Shown here: positions 13,219 to 24,542 of the stretch, in pieces
Layout: the number at the start of each line of letters is the position of its first letter
Position numbering within the stretch: the stretch's first letter is position 1
NCBI RefSeq assembly: GCF_048569485.1
Contig: NC_134353.1
Coordinates: forward strand, 703,583,458-703,647,457
Length of the DNA stretch: 64,000 bases
Origin: Anomaloglossus baeobatrachus
Lineage: Eukaryota; Chordata; Amphibia; Anura; Aromobatidae
Direction: 5' to 3'
Program-made: the position numbers and the translations under genes
The notes under the pieces: model-generated
Databases searched by the model: none
What the model was told of the DNA's origin: nothing
The model's input: only the letters and a program-made list of their open reading frames with translations

Positions 13219-14040
13219 ATATATGTTTCTTCTTATGTAATACTGCAGAGGCAAAACTATCTTTTTTGCCACCTGGGACAAGAATTCAGTTTAGCACTCC
13301 CTCAAAATGTGGTTTGAGTAGTCGTATGACCGCTTATTCATATGTGATTATGTGCTGAATGGCTGCTCTTCATAATTCTGTAAATTTTCAATGGAAAACT
13401 ACAGCTCCTGCTTTAAAGAAGTAGGAAGAACAGTTAGATGTCACTTGACTGTAAGTATGAAAACTGCATATGAATGAAATTAAGTGACCATGCGATAAAC
13501 AGCAAGCAGAGCTGAATCCTAACAGTTAGTATATTATACACTGTTAAGATTGGGCATGCTACAGTGCTTCATTTTTTTTATTAGAGGCCTTGACCAGGTT
13601 TGTGATAAAGGCCTGCATTTACTCTAGATAACTGCATGCTTCTGAATTGTCATAGCATGCACACGCCACACTTTTCGGACTCTCCAATTTCGGTGGCAAG
13701 AGTGGATGGTCATGTGAGCGCAAGAATTAAATATGCATACTTTCAGCACATTCCCACTAAAAAAGTCCAGCCTCACTCAATTCACTTGTATTGCATGTCT
13801 ATTTGGCAGTTAACCGCATGTATGTGAGTCAAATAGGTGTGGTTTCTTGAACTCCCACTGTCACCACCGGCACCAGAGAATCTTAACAGTGTGCAGTGCG
13901 CGCACTGTGAGAATTCAAAAGTATATATTGTCTGCAGACTTTCATCAAAAACTTAGACAACCCCTTTAATGCTCCTAACATAAATAAAAACATAGTAACC
14001 CTTAATTTGTCAGATGGCACAATAATTTATTAACATAGCC
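13219..14040. other. Non-coding stretch, nothing recognised
   Basis: Low to moderate GC sequence with no long frame on either strand and no paired ends that I could match. Probably old repeat debris. Confidence 0.5.
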
Positions 14041-16015
14041 ATTTAGAATGTAATCTTACAAGTTACGGATTGTTACATGTGTACAGGATCAGAACGAATA
14101 ACAGTATAGATATACATCACCAGAAACATAGCTTCACAACCCTCATCAGTACAGAAATTCATCACCAGAAACACCATCAGTACAGAAATAAACCACCAGA
14201 ACCAACATCATCAGTACATGGTACATCAATTGTAATGTCAAGTCAGACCCATACACATATGTATCGCGTGAATCAACAACTCCCAGTATGTCTTTGACAA
14301 TGTTAAGGAGATAATGGAAAATTTTATCAGTCATATTCAGACTGGAGACCATAAAGGAATCACAGTACTGATGAGAATTTGTCAGTATCACAAATAAAAA
14401 TTTACATCCAGGTACCTTATAGATTACATTGTCTCTGATCGGAGTCATTCTCTCTCTTTTCTTCATCTTGTCCAGACGCCATGCTGACTATTCACATCCG
14501 CAGAATGTTTCTGCAGACGTCCATCTTCTTTGTTCTTCTGCAGCACATCCCGACATGGTGCCCTTAAAAATAGTAGAAGGATTATAAAGTTCTTAAATAA
14601 AAAATATCTGCCGTGCGATGTGCACCTGAATAAATAATTGCCCCCCCCCCCGTGTTCTCTGTAAAAAATATGACCCACACACTTGCCCTCTCATGGTACA
14701 AGGCCTTCACACTGCCCTTTCCTTTCCATACTCATGCTTCTCTTCACACTGTCCTCTACACTGTGTCCTCCTACACTTCCCAGTCTATACTGTGCCCCCT
14801 CATGACATTCACCCTCCGAAGCATACTGGGCCCTCCTGGTTGTGGCCTTATTCTGTCTCCCCAGGCTATTCCCTCTCTATATCACCCCACACACACACTA
14901 TAACATTTCTATTCTGTACCCTCTCACACTTTTTCCCCCATACTGTCTCCTCACGCTATTTCCCTCAAAAGGCTCCTCACACATTTCCCTTTCACTCATT
15001 CTGTCTCCTCTCACAACCCCTGGTAACCATACTGTCTCCTCACATATTTACCCCCTCTCTCCCTATATTGCTTCCTCACATGTACCCCCTGCTCCCTGTG
15101 TCTGCACCGATCCCTCTCTCATTTGTTCTTCATCCTGTTTCCTCAAGTTTCTCTTTTTCCTCCTTGCTTCCCTTACTGTGTCTGCACTCATCACTCTCTC
15201 GTTCTTCATCATGTGTCCTCAAATTTCTACCTTACCATTTTCTTCCCATACTGTGTCCGCACCCATACCACCCCACCCCACTCGCTTCCCATACTGTGTC
15301 TACACCCGTACCGCCTCACATACTGTTTCATCAAACATTTCCCCCTTGTTCCTCCTTCTGTGTCCTCAAATTTCTCAGCCATGCTCACTTTACTGTGTTC
15401 ACACCCATCCTATCACCTTGCTCCCCAACACTGTGTCCACATACATTACCAGTCCTCTCTCCACATACTGTGTATTCACCCATTCTTGCCTTGCTCAACC
15501 ATACTCTGTCTGCACCCAACCCCTTTGCTCTCCATAGTGCATCCTCACCCATCCCTCCCTCATTCACCATACTGAGTCTGCACCATCCCCCCTTGCTCCC
15601 AATATTGAGTCCTCATATATCCCCCTTGCTCCCCATAATATACCTTCACACATCCTCCCTCACTACCCATACAGTCCCCTCGCTCCCCATATTGTGTCCT
15701 CATACATCGTCACTCACCTTACCGTGTCCTCATACATCCCTCTCACTCCCCATACTGTTTGCATCCATACCCCTCTCACTCCCCATACTGTGTTGTCATA
15801 CATCCCCCCATACTCCTCATACTATGTCCTCATATATCCCAACTCGCTCCCCATATTGTCTGCAGCCATCCCCTCTCTTGCTTCCCAAACTGTGTCCTCA
15901 ACCCTCGCTTTGCTCTCTATTCTGTATCAGCACCCATCTTTCCCTCACTCCTCATTCTGTCAACACCCATCACTCATCTTGCTTCCCAAACTATGTCCTC
16001 AAATAGTCCCCCCCC
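14041..16015 (-). repeat. Composite repeat, copy A: array 1 - core - array 2
   Basis: Read on the minus strand this has three parts: a long pyrimidine/purine-biased minisatellite (16012-14690), a unique core (about 14640-14300), and a second minisatellite of about 30-bp units, CTGATGGTGTTTCTGGTG (about 14240-14090). The core contains GATGTGCTGCAGAAGAA, ACTCCGATCAGAGA and TAAGGTACCTGGATGTAAA. The same core and second array recur on the plus strand at 32390-32500 plus 34985-35790. A short frame (MKKRERMTPIRDNVIYKV) is partly shared with the other copy (TPIREDVTYKVPGCKFLFVI), but I cannot say whether it was ever coding. Confidence 0.65.
14690..16012. repeat. Minisatellite, CT-rich on the plus strand
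   Basis: About 1.3 kb of degenerate 35-45-bp units of the form CTCCCCATACTGTGTCCTCA followed by a variable C/T-rich spacer. The bias leaves plus-strand frames open by chance, up to 437 codons of Ser/Pro/His/Leu, so these are not genes. Units differ widely, so the array is old. Confidence 0.85.
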
Positions 16016-17215
16016 CCAATTACAACAAATCTTTGGTGTCCAGCTGTCTTTTAGCACTTATCTCCAACGCTGTGTGCGCCTCTGCGGCACTGGTGAGAGA
16101 TCACCTGATTAGGCTGCTGACGTTGCTCCAGGGAGTGCTGGCAGTCAAGGCTTCAATTGTTCAATTGATTAGTGAAAGCTGGGATGCTGCACTTTCTCTG
16201 AGGTGACTGTCAGCTTGACTCCTACTATAGGGGCAGCAAAATGCAGCCGCCGGGGAGACACCATGGACCACCACAGAAGGAGGCCCGATGACAGCCCTCT
16301 GCCAGCTGCGCTCGGGACAAATGCCCCGCCTGCCCCCCTGGATTTACTGCTGAGTACTATAAATGTAGTGTCTCCATTAGGCTGTGGTAACAAAACATAT
16401 AAAAAATTGGTCCCATTCTCATCTAGAAAAGTGATATGATTTTTTTCCCATTTAACGTCCACCTGCAATTTGATTTTTACTCAGCAGCTATTAATCTTTT
16501 ACAGGACCATTTACAGTTTCCCATCTTACTGAATTGTAATGTAACCGTAAATATCTGATGCTATACTGATGGTGCGTTTGGCATCCGTTTTTTTTTTCTC
16601 GCACTGTACCGATTTCGGAATCAAATCGCAATGTGCCAAATACAGCTGAGGAAAAAAACGCAGATCTGCAAAACCTTATTGAATAACATTGGTCCGAGTG
16701 CAATCCTTTTTTGTCAGATTGCACTCTTCCGATTCATATGCTTGTGTCAGTGTATGCAAAATTTATAACTAATGTATATCTTTTCCATTTAGGGCCTATT
16801 GATACTGTGTTTTTTCAGTGGGTTAAGTGGGTCCTGCTTGAATCCCCTATCCAGCCATAGACAGCAATGGCAGCAACGGAATTCATATGAGCTCCATGTG
16901 TGATTTTTTTTTTCCCTGAAAGTGTATGGGTATGTCTGTACACTGTAGTTTTGTTGTAACCACAAGAATGCACCCTGTGGCCAAAAAAAACACATTTTGT
17001 AGCAAAAAAGCACATAAAAAAATCATGTGTTTTTGGTGCATGTTTTTACCATTCGTTTTCTTTATCCCCAATGGGTGAAAAATGCAGTAAAAAATGCAGA
17101 AAGAATTGACATGCTGCATCTTTGTGTTCAACACAAAGACATAGCCAAAAAAAAAGCTGCAACGTGCAGACAGCAAAAATGAAAACTCATGGACTTTGCT
17201 GGGGAAGGAAATGCA
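16016..17215. other. Non-coding stretch with MITE debris
   Basis: 16020-16430 is moderately GC-rich and unclassified. From 16560 there are remnants of elements with GGTGCGTTTGGCATCCG and paired GATTTCGGAATCAAATCGC-like words, suggesting decayed Harbinger-type MITEs, but I could not match both ends. Confidence 0.4.
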
Positions 17216-17293
17216 TGCAGTTTTAGGACCAAAGCTGCACCTAAAAAACGCGCAAAAACACGACAAAAAACGCAGCGTGCGCACAAGGCCTAA
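17216..17293. mobile_element. MITE right-end fragment
   Basis: Repeated AAAAACGC words followed by GTGCGCACAAGGCCTAA, matching the fragment at 165-250 and the inverse of the left end at 41928. Flank TAA suggests the Harbinger type. Confidence 0.45.
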
Positions 17294-17776
17294 GTCTGTT
17301 CCAACAGCCACAGAAAAGTGGACACTTTCAGAAGAATAAACACAAACTGACACTTTAAGGAGAAAAAAAACACAGTATCAATTTCAATCAGAACCTCCGT
17401 ACATACTGCAGAAACACTGTATGAACAGGGCTTTATATACTATTGTATGGTATAGTCCAGTCTACTACACTATTCCAAACTATACCAGTATACCAGCCAG
17501 ACACCGGCCTTAAGACACATTTTTTTATGTTTTTCTTTTTTAAATCCACAACTTGTCATTCCTTTCAGTGTGTTTTCAATATTCAAATGAATGAGAAACA
17601 AAAATGAAACTGAAAAGACTGTAAACACACATAAAAAGGTGTGTAGTTTGCGCAACATCTTTACTGCAGACACTGGGTTTTTAATGTAGAACAATCCACA
17701 GTAAAAATGGTGTGTGGAAACATACCCTAAAGCCACATGCACACTCTGAGTATTTGGTGAGTTTGTTATGTTGTAT

Positions 17777-17912
17777 AACATCACCAGGTCTAGAGAAAAA
17801 TATTCATAGTCAAACCGCACACCAGGCACGTTTCGAGCTCTTGGCCAAGTGCTCGAAACGCGTCTGGTGTGCAGTTTGACTATGAATATTTTTCTCTACA
17901 CCTGGTGATGTT
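17777..17912. repeat. Foldback: 62-bp arms, 12-bp spacer
   Basis: Arm 17777-17838 and arm 17851-17912 are inverse repeats with about four mismatches, separated by TCTTGGCCAAGT. Each arm carries GCTCGAAACGCGTC next to the spacer. GAAAC-GC-GUC is the box 2, stem III and cleavage-site end of Penelope-type hammerhead ribozymes, but box 1 (CUGANGA) is absent, so no ribozyme is predicted. Confidence 0.85.
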
Positions 17913-19333
17913 CTAGAAATTTTTTTTGGATAATTTGAACTTTCGTTTTTAAGTTTTTCATTAAAAGCTGGATTTTATTATAAGCCGGAAGCTGGATCAT
18001 TCTTGCTTCACCTGTGCTTCAATGCTGGGCAGCAGCGGAATCACATGCTTCTACACCGCCGAAAGAGTGGACGGATCTCAGGGTGAGCTGGATATTTTCT
18101 CCTTACAAGTTTTTGATATTGCAGAATCTCTGTAGCATTTCTACAACGATCATATAAATTAGGTTCCTTTTTTTTCATTGCATTTTTATAGCATTTTTGA
18201 CTGCATTTTGTTTTTTTAGCATTTTTGACTGTTCTAGTATTTAGCATTGACAAAACTTTATTGACATTTTTTAGGTGCGGATTATATGTGTTTTTGATGT
18301 GTTTCCGCCATGGAAATGCATTAAAAATGCATGAGTGGTTTTTTACATTTGTACTTTCTGAATCTAATACAAGTTTATTGGGAAAATCTACCGATAAAAC
18401 TCAAAGTACCTGTCAGAGATGTTGACATGTTGTGGATTTGAAATAGGAACCGCAGGTCAGATTACACTGAGTAACTAAGAAACGCAGTGGGCAGGAGATT
18501 TCTATAATCCCATCCACTTTGCTGGGACTGTAAGACTCTGCATTTCTGACACAGCGAAAACACTCAGCATCAAAAATTCAACAAAAGCGCATCATGTGCA
18601 CATGGCCTAAAGGGGTTTTCTGAGAATGTAAAAAAAGTTAGCATGAAATTAGAAATCCCCCGCGGCTCCTGCACCGATTTTCGGATGGTCTCTGCCAGTC
18701 TTCGCACTTGGGTGCAGTGATCTTGTGATGGCACCTTCTATCATATCTGCTAATTGAATGGTGACTGGCAGGGACTGCAGACCATCACATTGAAGCACAA
18801 GGGTATGGGATGTATGACTTTATTTTTCATTGCTTTTTATTCTGCTGTTTGTGAGGTAGGATGTACAAAAAGAAGGAATTGTGCTAATATTTTCTATTCT
18901 TTGACTGTTAGATTAGGGATTCACACCACAGCATTTTTGGTCTGAACGCTGTCTGTAAAGAACACGGACAGCCCTCGGCCCCATGTTATTCAATGTAGAT
19001 GAGTGATTTGTTTTCGACTGACTGAATCTGCGTGTGAAAAAAAATCTCAGCATACATTAGTTTCTACTGAAATTGGATGAACTCACCTGTTCAAGTCTGT
19101 GGGTGCATGAAAAAAAATCAGATGTTGCACGGAGCCACATTGTAGCATACAATTTTTACTAATACTTTGCAATTCTGTAACATGGGAAAATGTAAATGGT
19201 CCTGTAAATGATTAATTGCTACTGCTGTAAAAAAAAAAAAGGATTGTACACGGATAAGAAATGAGAAAAGAATTGTCCCATTTTTCTTGAAACTGTGAAA
19301 GATTTTTTATATGCTTGTGTGATCCTACACTTA
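17913..19333. other. Non-coding stretch with decayed MITE ends
   Basis: Contains isolated end-like words (GTGCACATGGCCTAA near 18596; TTAGGGATTCACACCACAG near 18911) that suggest old MITEs without matched partners. No exon or RNA gene is recognised. Confidence 0.4.
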
Positions 19334-19916
19334 AGGCCGCTTTACACGCTACAACATCGCTAGCGATTGCTAGCGATGTCGAGCGCTAAAGCACCCGCCC
19401 CCATCGTATATGTGATATCGTGTGATCGCTGCCGTAGCGAACATTATTGCTATGGCAGCGTCACACGCACATACCTGCTCTGCGGCGTTGCTGTGACCGG
19501 CGAACCGCCTCCTTTCTAAGGGGGCGGTTCATTCAGCGTCACAGTGACGTCACAGCAGCGTCACTGAACCGCAGCCCAATAGAAGCGGAGGGGCGGAGAT
19601 GAGCGGGACGTAACATCCCGTCCACCTCCTTCCTTCCGCATTGCGGGCGGCAGCAGGTAAGGTGAGGTTCCTCGTTCCTGCAGCGTCACACATAGCGATG
19701 TGTGCTGCCGCAGGAGCGACGAACTACATCGTACACCGAGCAGCAGCGATAATCGAGAATAGGGGGGCATGTCACCGATGAGCGATTTTGACCGTTTTTG
19801 CGACTATTCAAAATCGCTCATAGGTGTTACACGCAAAGACATCGCTAAAGTGACCGGATGTGTGTCACAAATTCAGTGACTCCAACGAGATTGCTTGAGC
19901 GATGTCGCAGCGGCCT
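19334..19916. mobile_element. PIF/Harbinger-type MITE, family 2
   Basis: Ends AGGCCGCTTTACACGCTACA and inverse GCGATGTCGCAGCGGCCT, bounded by TTA/TAA. The interior resembles the elements at 3101 and 34036: a GGGGCGGAGATGAGCGGGAC word, TCACACATAGCGATGTGTGC, and a GGTAAGGTGAGG stretch. Non-autonomous. Confidence 0.82.
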
Positions 19917-20328
19917 TAACAGTGTTATTGTTGGAATATTTCAGGATTGAGTGTCCCACGTTGCATTTTGCCCAGGGCCTCAATTTACCTAATACCAGCC
20001 CTGCACATAGGAGACAATAAGACTGCTGTATATAGCAATCTATAGTCGGCTGTTTGGGTTGTTTCTATTGAGTGGTTTTGGTTCTCAATTTTAACAGTGT
20101 ATTTTTGTTCTTTTTTAGTTTGGGTCCTACCCCCATTATGCTCTAGTCCTTATATTATTGGGACATATATTGCGGAAGATGGCTAATTCTCCTTTCATAA
20201 GCCACTTGAGATATGGAGCCCTTGATGTCGGATCAATTAAACATATGCATCTTTACTACAACTATGAAATTGATAGACTTGTATCTATGTACATATATGT
20301 ATGTTATATTATTATGCATTTTATTATG

Positions 20329-20620
20329 CCTACAATCTACAATGAACTCGCTGCCGCCCGACCACCGTGCGGAGCTGCCGCCCCACCACCGTACGGAGCT
20401 GCCGCCCCACCACCATGCGGAGCTGCCGCCTGACCTACACCCCACCTATTGTCTCCTCCCCATAATCCTATAGAATGTAAGCCCGCAAGGATAGGGCCCT
20501 CTTCCTTCTGTACTAGTCTGTCTACTGTAACTTGTATATGTATTTTGTATGTAACCCCCTTCTCATGTACAGCACCATGGAATTAATGGTGCTCTATAAA
20601 TAAATAATAATAATAATAAA
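20329..20620 (+). mobile_element. L2-clade LINE 3' tail in the left pseudo-LTR
   Basis: Three tandem 24-bp units (CGACCACCGTGCGGAGCTGC type) lead into the familiar tail TAGAATGTAAGCCCGCAAGG ... ATGGTGCTCTATAAATAAAT and an (ATA)n run. The flanks are ATTATG on both sides, and the right pseudo-LTR shows the empty site. Related tails lie at 37525-37695 and 38715-38868. Confidence 0.85.
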
Positions 20621-21084
20621 ATTATGAATATGTGGTTCAAATCAGCCGATATCATTCTTTCCTTCTCTCTCTAGTATACCCTCTTCCCTTTCCTCTTCAT
20701 GCCCCATTTGTAAACATCCCTACTGGTTGTCTATGGGTATTTTGCGGTACGTTCCTGCAATATATCCTCCGTCTTTGTCACAAGTGTGGGCATCGCCGCC
20801 CAGTTTACTAATGGACGGGTTACTGTCTTACTTGGGCGGGTCTACTCGATGACGTACCAGAGGGAGGTTTCCGCCTCCTGGCGCGGCCGCGGCAGGCGTC
20901 CTTAGCAGCGGAATACCGGAAGTGTGGTGACGTCACAGGAAGTTTTCTTCCCCCCGGCTTCCGCTGCTGAGGTTCCACTGCGGCGCGGTCCTGCACTTTA
21001 CCTATCAGGACGCATCAAAGAGGGGGCGGTTTTCATTGGGATTGGACCCCCTTTATAAGATCCACACCTTTCACTATTTTACTA

Positions 21085-21125
21085 GTCCCCCGACGAAGCA
21101 CATGGAGCGAAACACGTGTTGGGAC
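21085..21125 (+). ncRNA. Hammerhead-like ribozyme motif, left pseudo-LTR
   Basis: Stem I GUCCC (21085-21089) / GGGAC (21121-21125); box 1 CCGACGA (21090-21096); stem II around GC..GC; box 2 GAAA (21109-21112); tiny stem III C-ACGU-G; predicted cut after UU at 21120. This is the type I layout known from Penelope-like elements. Box 1 has C where the conserved U of CUGANGA stands, so activity is doubtful. Confidence 0.6.
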
Positions 21126-22500
21126 GTTTGGTCCCCACATGTTATCCCGGCCCCCGGCGACTCATCATCTTCCTTGTAGGTGCTCTGCCTTTCTGGCTTT
21201 ACTTTGTATTACCTTGGTCTCTTTGGCCACACTTATATCTCTGAGCTTATTCCTACCTGTGGGCTATTATAATTTTGATAGGTCTGCCGTAACTCAGTAG
21301 AGACCTGATCTCCTGAATCAATGCCTGGGACACGTGGGGTTTTCCCCTCTAGCACTAATTCCCTTGGTCCTATATTATGTACTGCCTGTAATCTGATTTC
21401 CCTGCAGCATAAATAATAAAACATTTTTTATATTCATAATTATGGCTTGTTTGGGTATATTTGTTATTTGGCAAGTTTAAAGACTCTTTTTTCCTTGGTT
21501 TCATGATTGTTTGAGTTGTTGCCATTACAATTGTTAAGTGGCCCTCTTTTGTCTCATTCTAGTGCTACTGTGGTTACCACAGACTAATTTCAGGGTCCTA
21601 TGGATCTTAAAGCCCGCGAAAAAGCGTGGGAGACACAATTGGACCGGGTCTTTGAAGCTGGAGGTGATGATTTACCTTCTTTGAGTTCCAGAACTGCTCT
21701 GGAACATATGAACAACCTTAAGTCTATGCTTAATAGAAAAACACGCCTTTGGTGGAACACACGGCCTTTATGAAGAGGTATTTGGACAGAGGGTTGGTTC
21801 CGAGGGGATTGAGGTTCAGGGTCTTTCCCTCTTTTACCGTCTCTGATGAGAATATAAAAACTCAATGGGAGGAAGCCGCGGCAGGCTGCTCTAAGGTCTT
21901 TATGCGGCTCCTTATAGAGCTGAATGAGAAATACATTAGCGAATTAGAGACGGAGATTGGGCAGACCCAGGCCCTTCTTTCCTCGGAGCTGACCCCTGAC
22001 GAATTGTCTAAGTACCATGAATCATTGGACAAGGAGTTTTCCAAATGGGAGAAAGAAATCCTGAACACCAAAACAAAAAATTACCAACGGGATGTCATGG
22101 ATTACAAGAATGGCCAAGTATTTCGGTGGAGAGGTGTGTCACAGCCTAGAAAGAAACATCATGTTTCTATGACGTCAATCTCGGCATCATCAATCTCCTC
22201 ATTGGATGAGGAATCCACGTCTGATAAAACTCGGAATATGAGACCTAATACCAGAGCCACCAATGTTCGGAACAGACAAGGCACTGGCTTGGGTGGTGGA
22301 CGTGGTACTCTCCCTCCAGTTCAGAGGAAAGGGGTGGATTCGCACTTAGAGGTAATTAATTTATCTAAACATGAACTTACCCCCCCCCCCCTCAGATTGA
22401 GGTCCTAAAATTAGGGCTATCATTGTACCAGAGGCTAATTTCAATTTATTTCTACTGATCAAAGATCTTCACTTATTCTTACGGAAATTGGTGCTACATA

Positions 22501-24097
22501 CAGTGCCTACAAGTAGTATTCAACCCCCTGCAGATTTAGCAGGTTTACACATTCGGAATTAACTTGGCATTGTGACATTTGGACTGTAGATCAGCCTGGA
22601 AGTGTGAAATGCACTGCAGCAAAAAAGAATGTTATTTATTTATTTATTTTTTTTTTTAAATTGTGAAAAGTTTATTCAGAGGGTCATTTATTATTCAACC
22701 CCTCAATCCACCAGAATTCTGTTTCGTTCCCCTAAAGTATTAAGAAGTATTTCAGGCACAAAGAACAATGAGCTTCACATGTTTGGATTAATTATCTCTT
22801 TTTCCAGCCTTTTCTGACTAATTAAGACCCTCCCCAAACTTGTGAACAGCACTCATACTTGGTCAACATGGGAAAGACAAAGGAGCATTCCAAGGCCATC
22901 AGAGACAAGATCGTGGAGGGTCACAAGGCTGGCAAGGGGTACAAAACCCTTTCCAAGGAGTTGGGCCTACCTGTCTCCACTGTTGGGAGCATCTTCCGGA
23001 AGTGGAAGGCTTATGGAACCTTAGCCTTAGCCTTCCACGGCCTGGACAGCCTTTGAAAGTTTCCACCCGTGCCGAGGCCAGGCTTGTCCGAAGAGTCAAG
23101 GCTAACCCAAGGACAACAAGGAAGGAGCTCCGGGAAGATCTCATGGCAGTGGGGACATTGGTTTCAGTCAATACCATAAGTAACGTACTCCACCGCAATG
23201 GTCTCCGTTCCAGACGAGCCCGTAAGGTACCTTTACTTTCAAAGCGTCATGTCAAGGCTCGTCTACAGTTTGCTCATGATCACTTGGAGGACTCTGAGAC
23301 AGACTGGTTCAAGGTTCTCTGGTCTGATGAGACCAAGATCGAGATCTTTGGTGCCAACCACACACGTGACGTTTGGAGACTGGATGGCACTGCATACGAC
23401 CCCAAGAATACCATCCCTACAGTCAAGCATGATGGTAGCAGCATCATGCTGTGGGGCTGTTTCTCAGCCAAGGGGCCTGGCCATCTGGTCCGCATCCATG
23501 GGAAGATCGATAGCACGGCCTACCCGGAGATTTTGGCCAAGAACCTCCGCTCCTCCATCAAGGATCTTAAGATGGGTCGTCATTTCATCTTCCAACAAGA
23601 CAACGACCCAAAGCACACAGCCAAGAAAACCAAGGCCTGGTTCAAGAGGGAAAAAATCAAGATGTTGCAGTGGCCTAGTCAGTCTCCTGACCTTAACCCA
23701 ATTGAAAACTTGTGAAAGGAGCTCAAGATTAAAGTCCACATGAGACACCCAAAGAACCTAGATAACTTGGAGAAGATCTGCATGAAGGAGTGGGCCAAGA
23801 TAACTCCAGAGACCTGTGTCGGCCTGATCAGGTCTTATAAAAGACGATTATTAGCTGTAATTGCAAACAAGGATTATTCCACAAAATATTAAACCTAGGG
23901 GTTGAATAATAATTGACCCACACTTTTATGTTTAAAATTTATTAAAATTTAACTGAGCAACATAACTTGTTGGTTTGTAAGATTTATGGATCCGTTAATA
24001 AATAATGCTCTTGTTTGAAGTTTGCAGGCTCTAACTTATTTGCATCTTATCAAACCTGCTAAATCTGCAGGGGGTTGAATACTACTTGTAGGCACTG
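22501..24097 (+). mobile_element. Tc1-like transposon with 46-bp perfect terminal repeats
   Basis: Begins CAGTGCCTACAAGTAGTATT and ends in its inverse; the first 46 bp match perfectly, flanked by TA at 22499-22500 and 24098-24099. The element is 1597 bp, a normal length for Tc1. It lies in the coding region of the Penelope-like element. The clean ends and a nearly complete transposase make it one of the younger insertions in the window. Confidence 0.93.
22869..23892 (+). pseudogene. Tc1 transposase, nearly complete, two lesions
   Basis: Starts MGKTKEHSKAIRDKIVEGHK (22869). Order of parts: first HTH (GYKTLSKELGLPVSTVGSIF), GRPR-like hook (LPRPGQPLK), second HTH (NPRTTRKELREDL ... SVNTISNVLH), then the DDE core with VLWSDETKIEIFGANH (first Asp, about 23325), FQQDNDPKHTAKKTKAWF (second Asp, about 23600) and SPDLNPIENL (Glu, about 23705), ending NKDYSTKY. 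About 340 codons, the family's full length. Two lesions are seen: a frameshift around 23020-23040, between YGTL and LPRPG, and a TGA at 23713 where Tc1 proteins have Trp (ENLW). It should be inactive but could be mobilised in trans through its intact ends. Confidence 0.9.
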
Positions 24098-24542
24098 TAA
24101 ATTGCACCATAGAAAAACCTCAGGCGAACCTTCCTTGTCCATTCTGGAGGAAGAGGCTATTGCCACCCTTGAAGAACTGGAGGCGGAGTCCACCTACTAC
24201 CCACCAGGTAACTTCCCACAACACACTGTGCCAAGATCTACCACATTCCCGCCTCTGTCACTATGTCCCCCTATTCAAATTTTTTTGGAGCTGGTGACGA
24301 GAGACATACGACGTCTCTCGTTTAAGGGCGGCAATAACAACCTGACAAGACAGCAACAATCTGCACTTAGAGAACTTCAGTCCCTAGAGGATGTGGTTGT
24401 TAAACCCGCCGACAAAGGTGGGAATGTGGTGGTATGGCCGGTGGAACTATATGAAAGGGAGGCGTGACGCCAACTCAGAGACCGGGATGCTTATGAATCT
24501 CTCCATCATAATCCCGTACGTGGATACGCCAATGACCTAGAG

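Larger units (their letters stand above)
20035..21506 (+). repeat. Left pseudo-LTR of the Penelope-like element
   Basis: Direct repeat of about 1.17 kb without its L2 insertion. It starts near AATCTATAG, contains a GC-rich stretch with CGCGGCCGCGG (about 20880), the hammerhead-like motif at 21085-21125, and ends CCTTGGTTTCA. The copy at 26428-27600 is nearly identical. Confidence 0.85.

Noticed and set aside
14693-16006. 437-codon open frame on the plus strand, with overlapping frames of 231, 150, 170 and 117 codons
   Set aside because: All lie in a CT-rich minisatellite whose composition removes stops in every plus frame. The peptide is a repeat of SPHTVSSYIP-like words without a domain or start context.
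17820-17870. Complete hammerhead at the foldback centre
   Set aside because: Box 2 and the cut-site side are present but CUGANGA is missing in both arms; the foldback replaces it with the inverse arm.
24075-24467. A separate gene of 130 codons
   Set aside because: It is the continuation of the Penelope-like coding region on the right side of the Tc1 insertion and not an independent gene.
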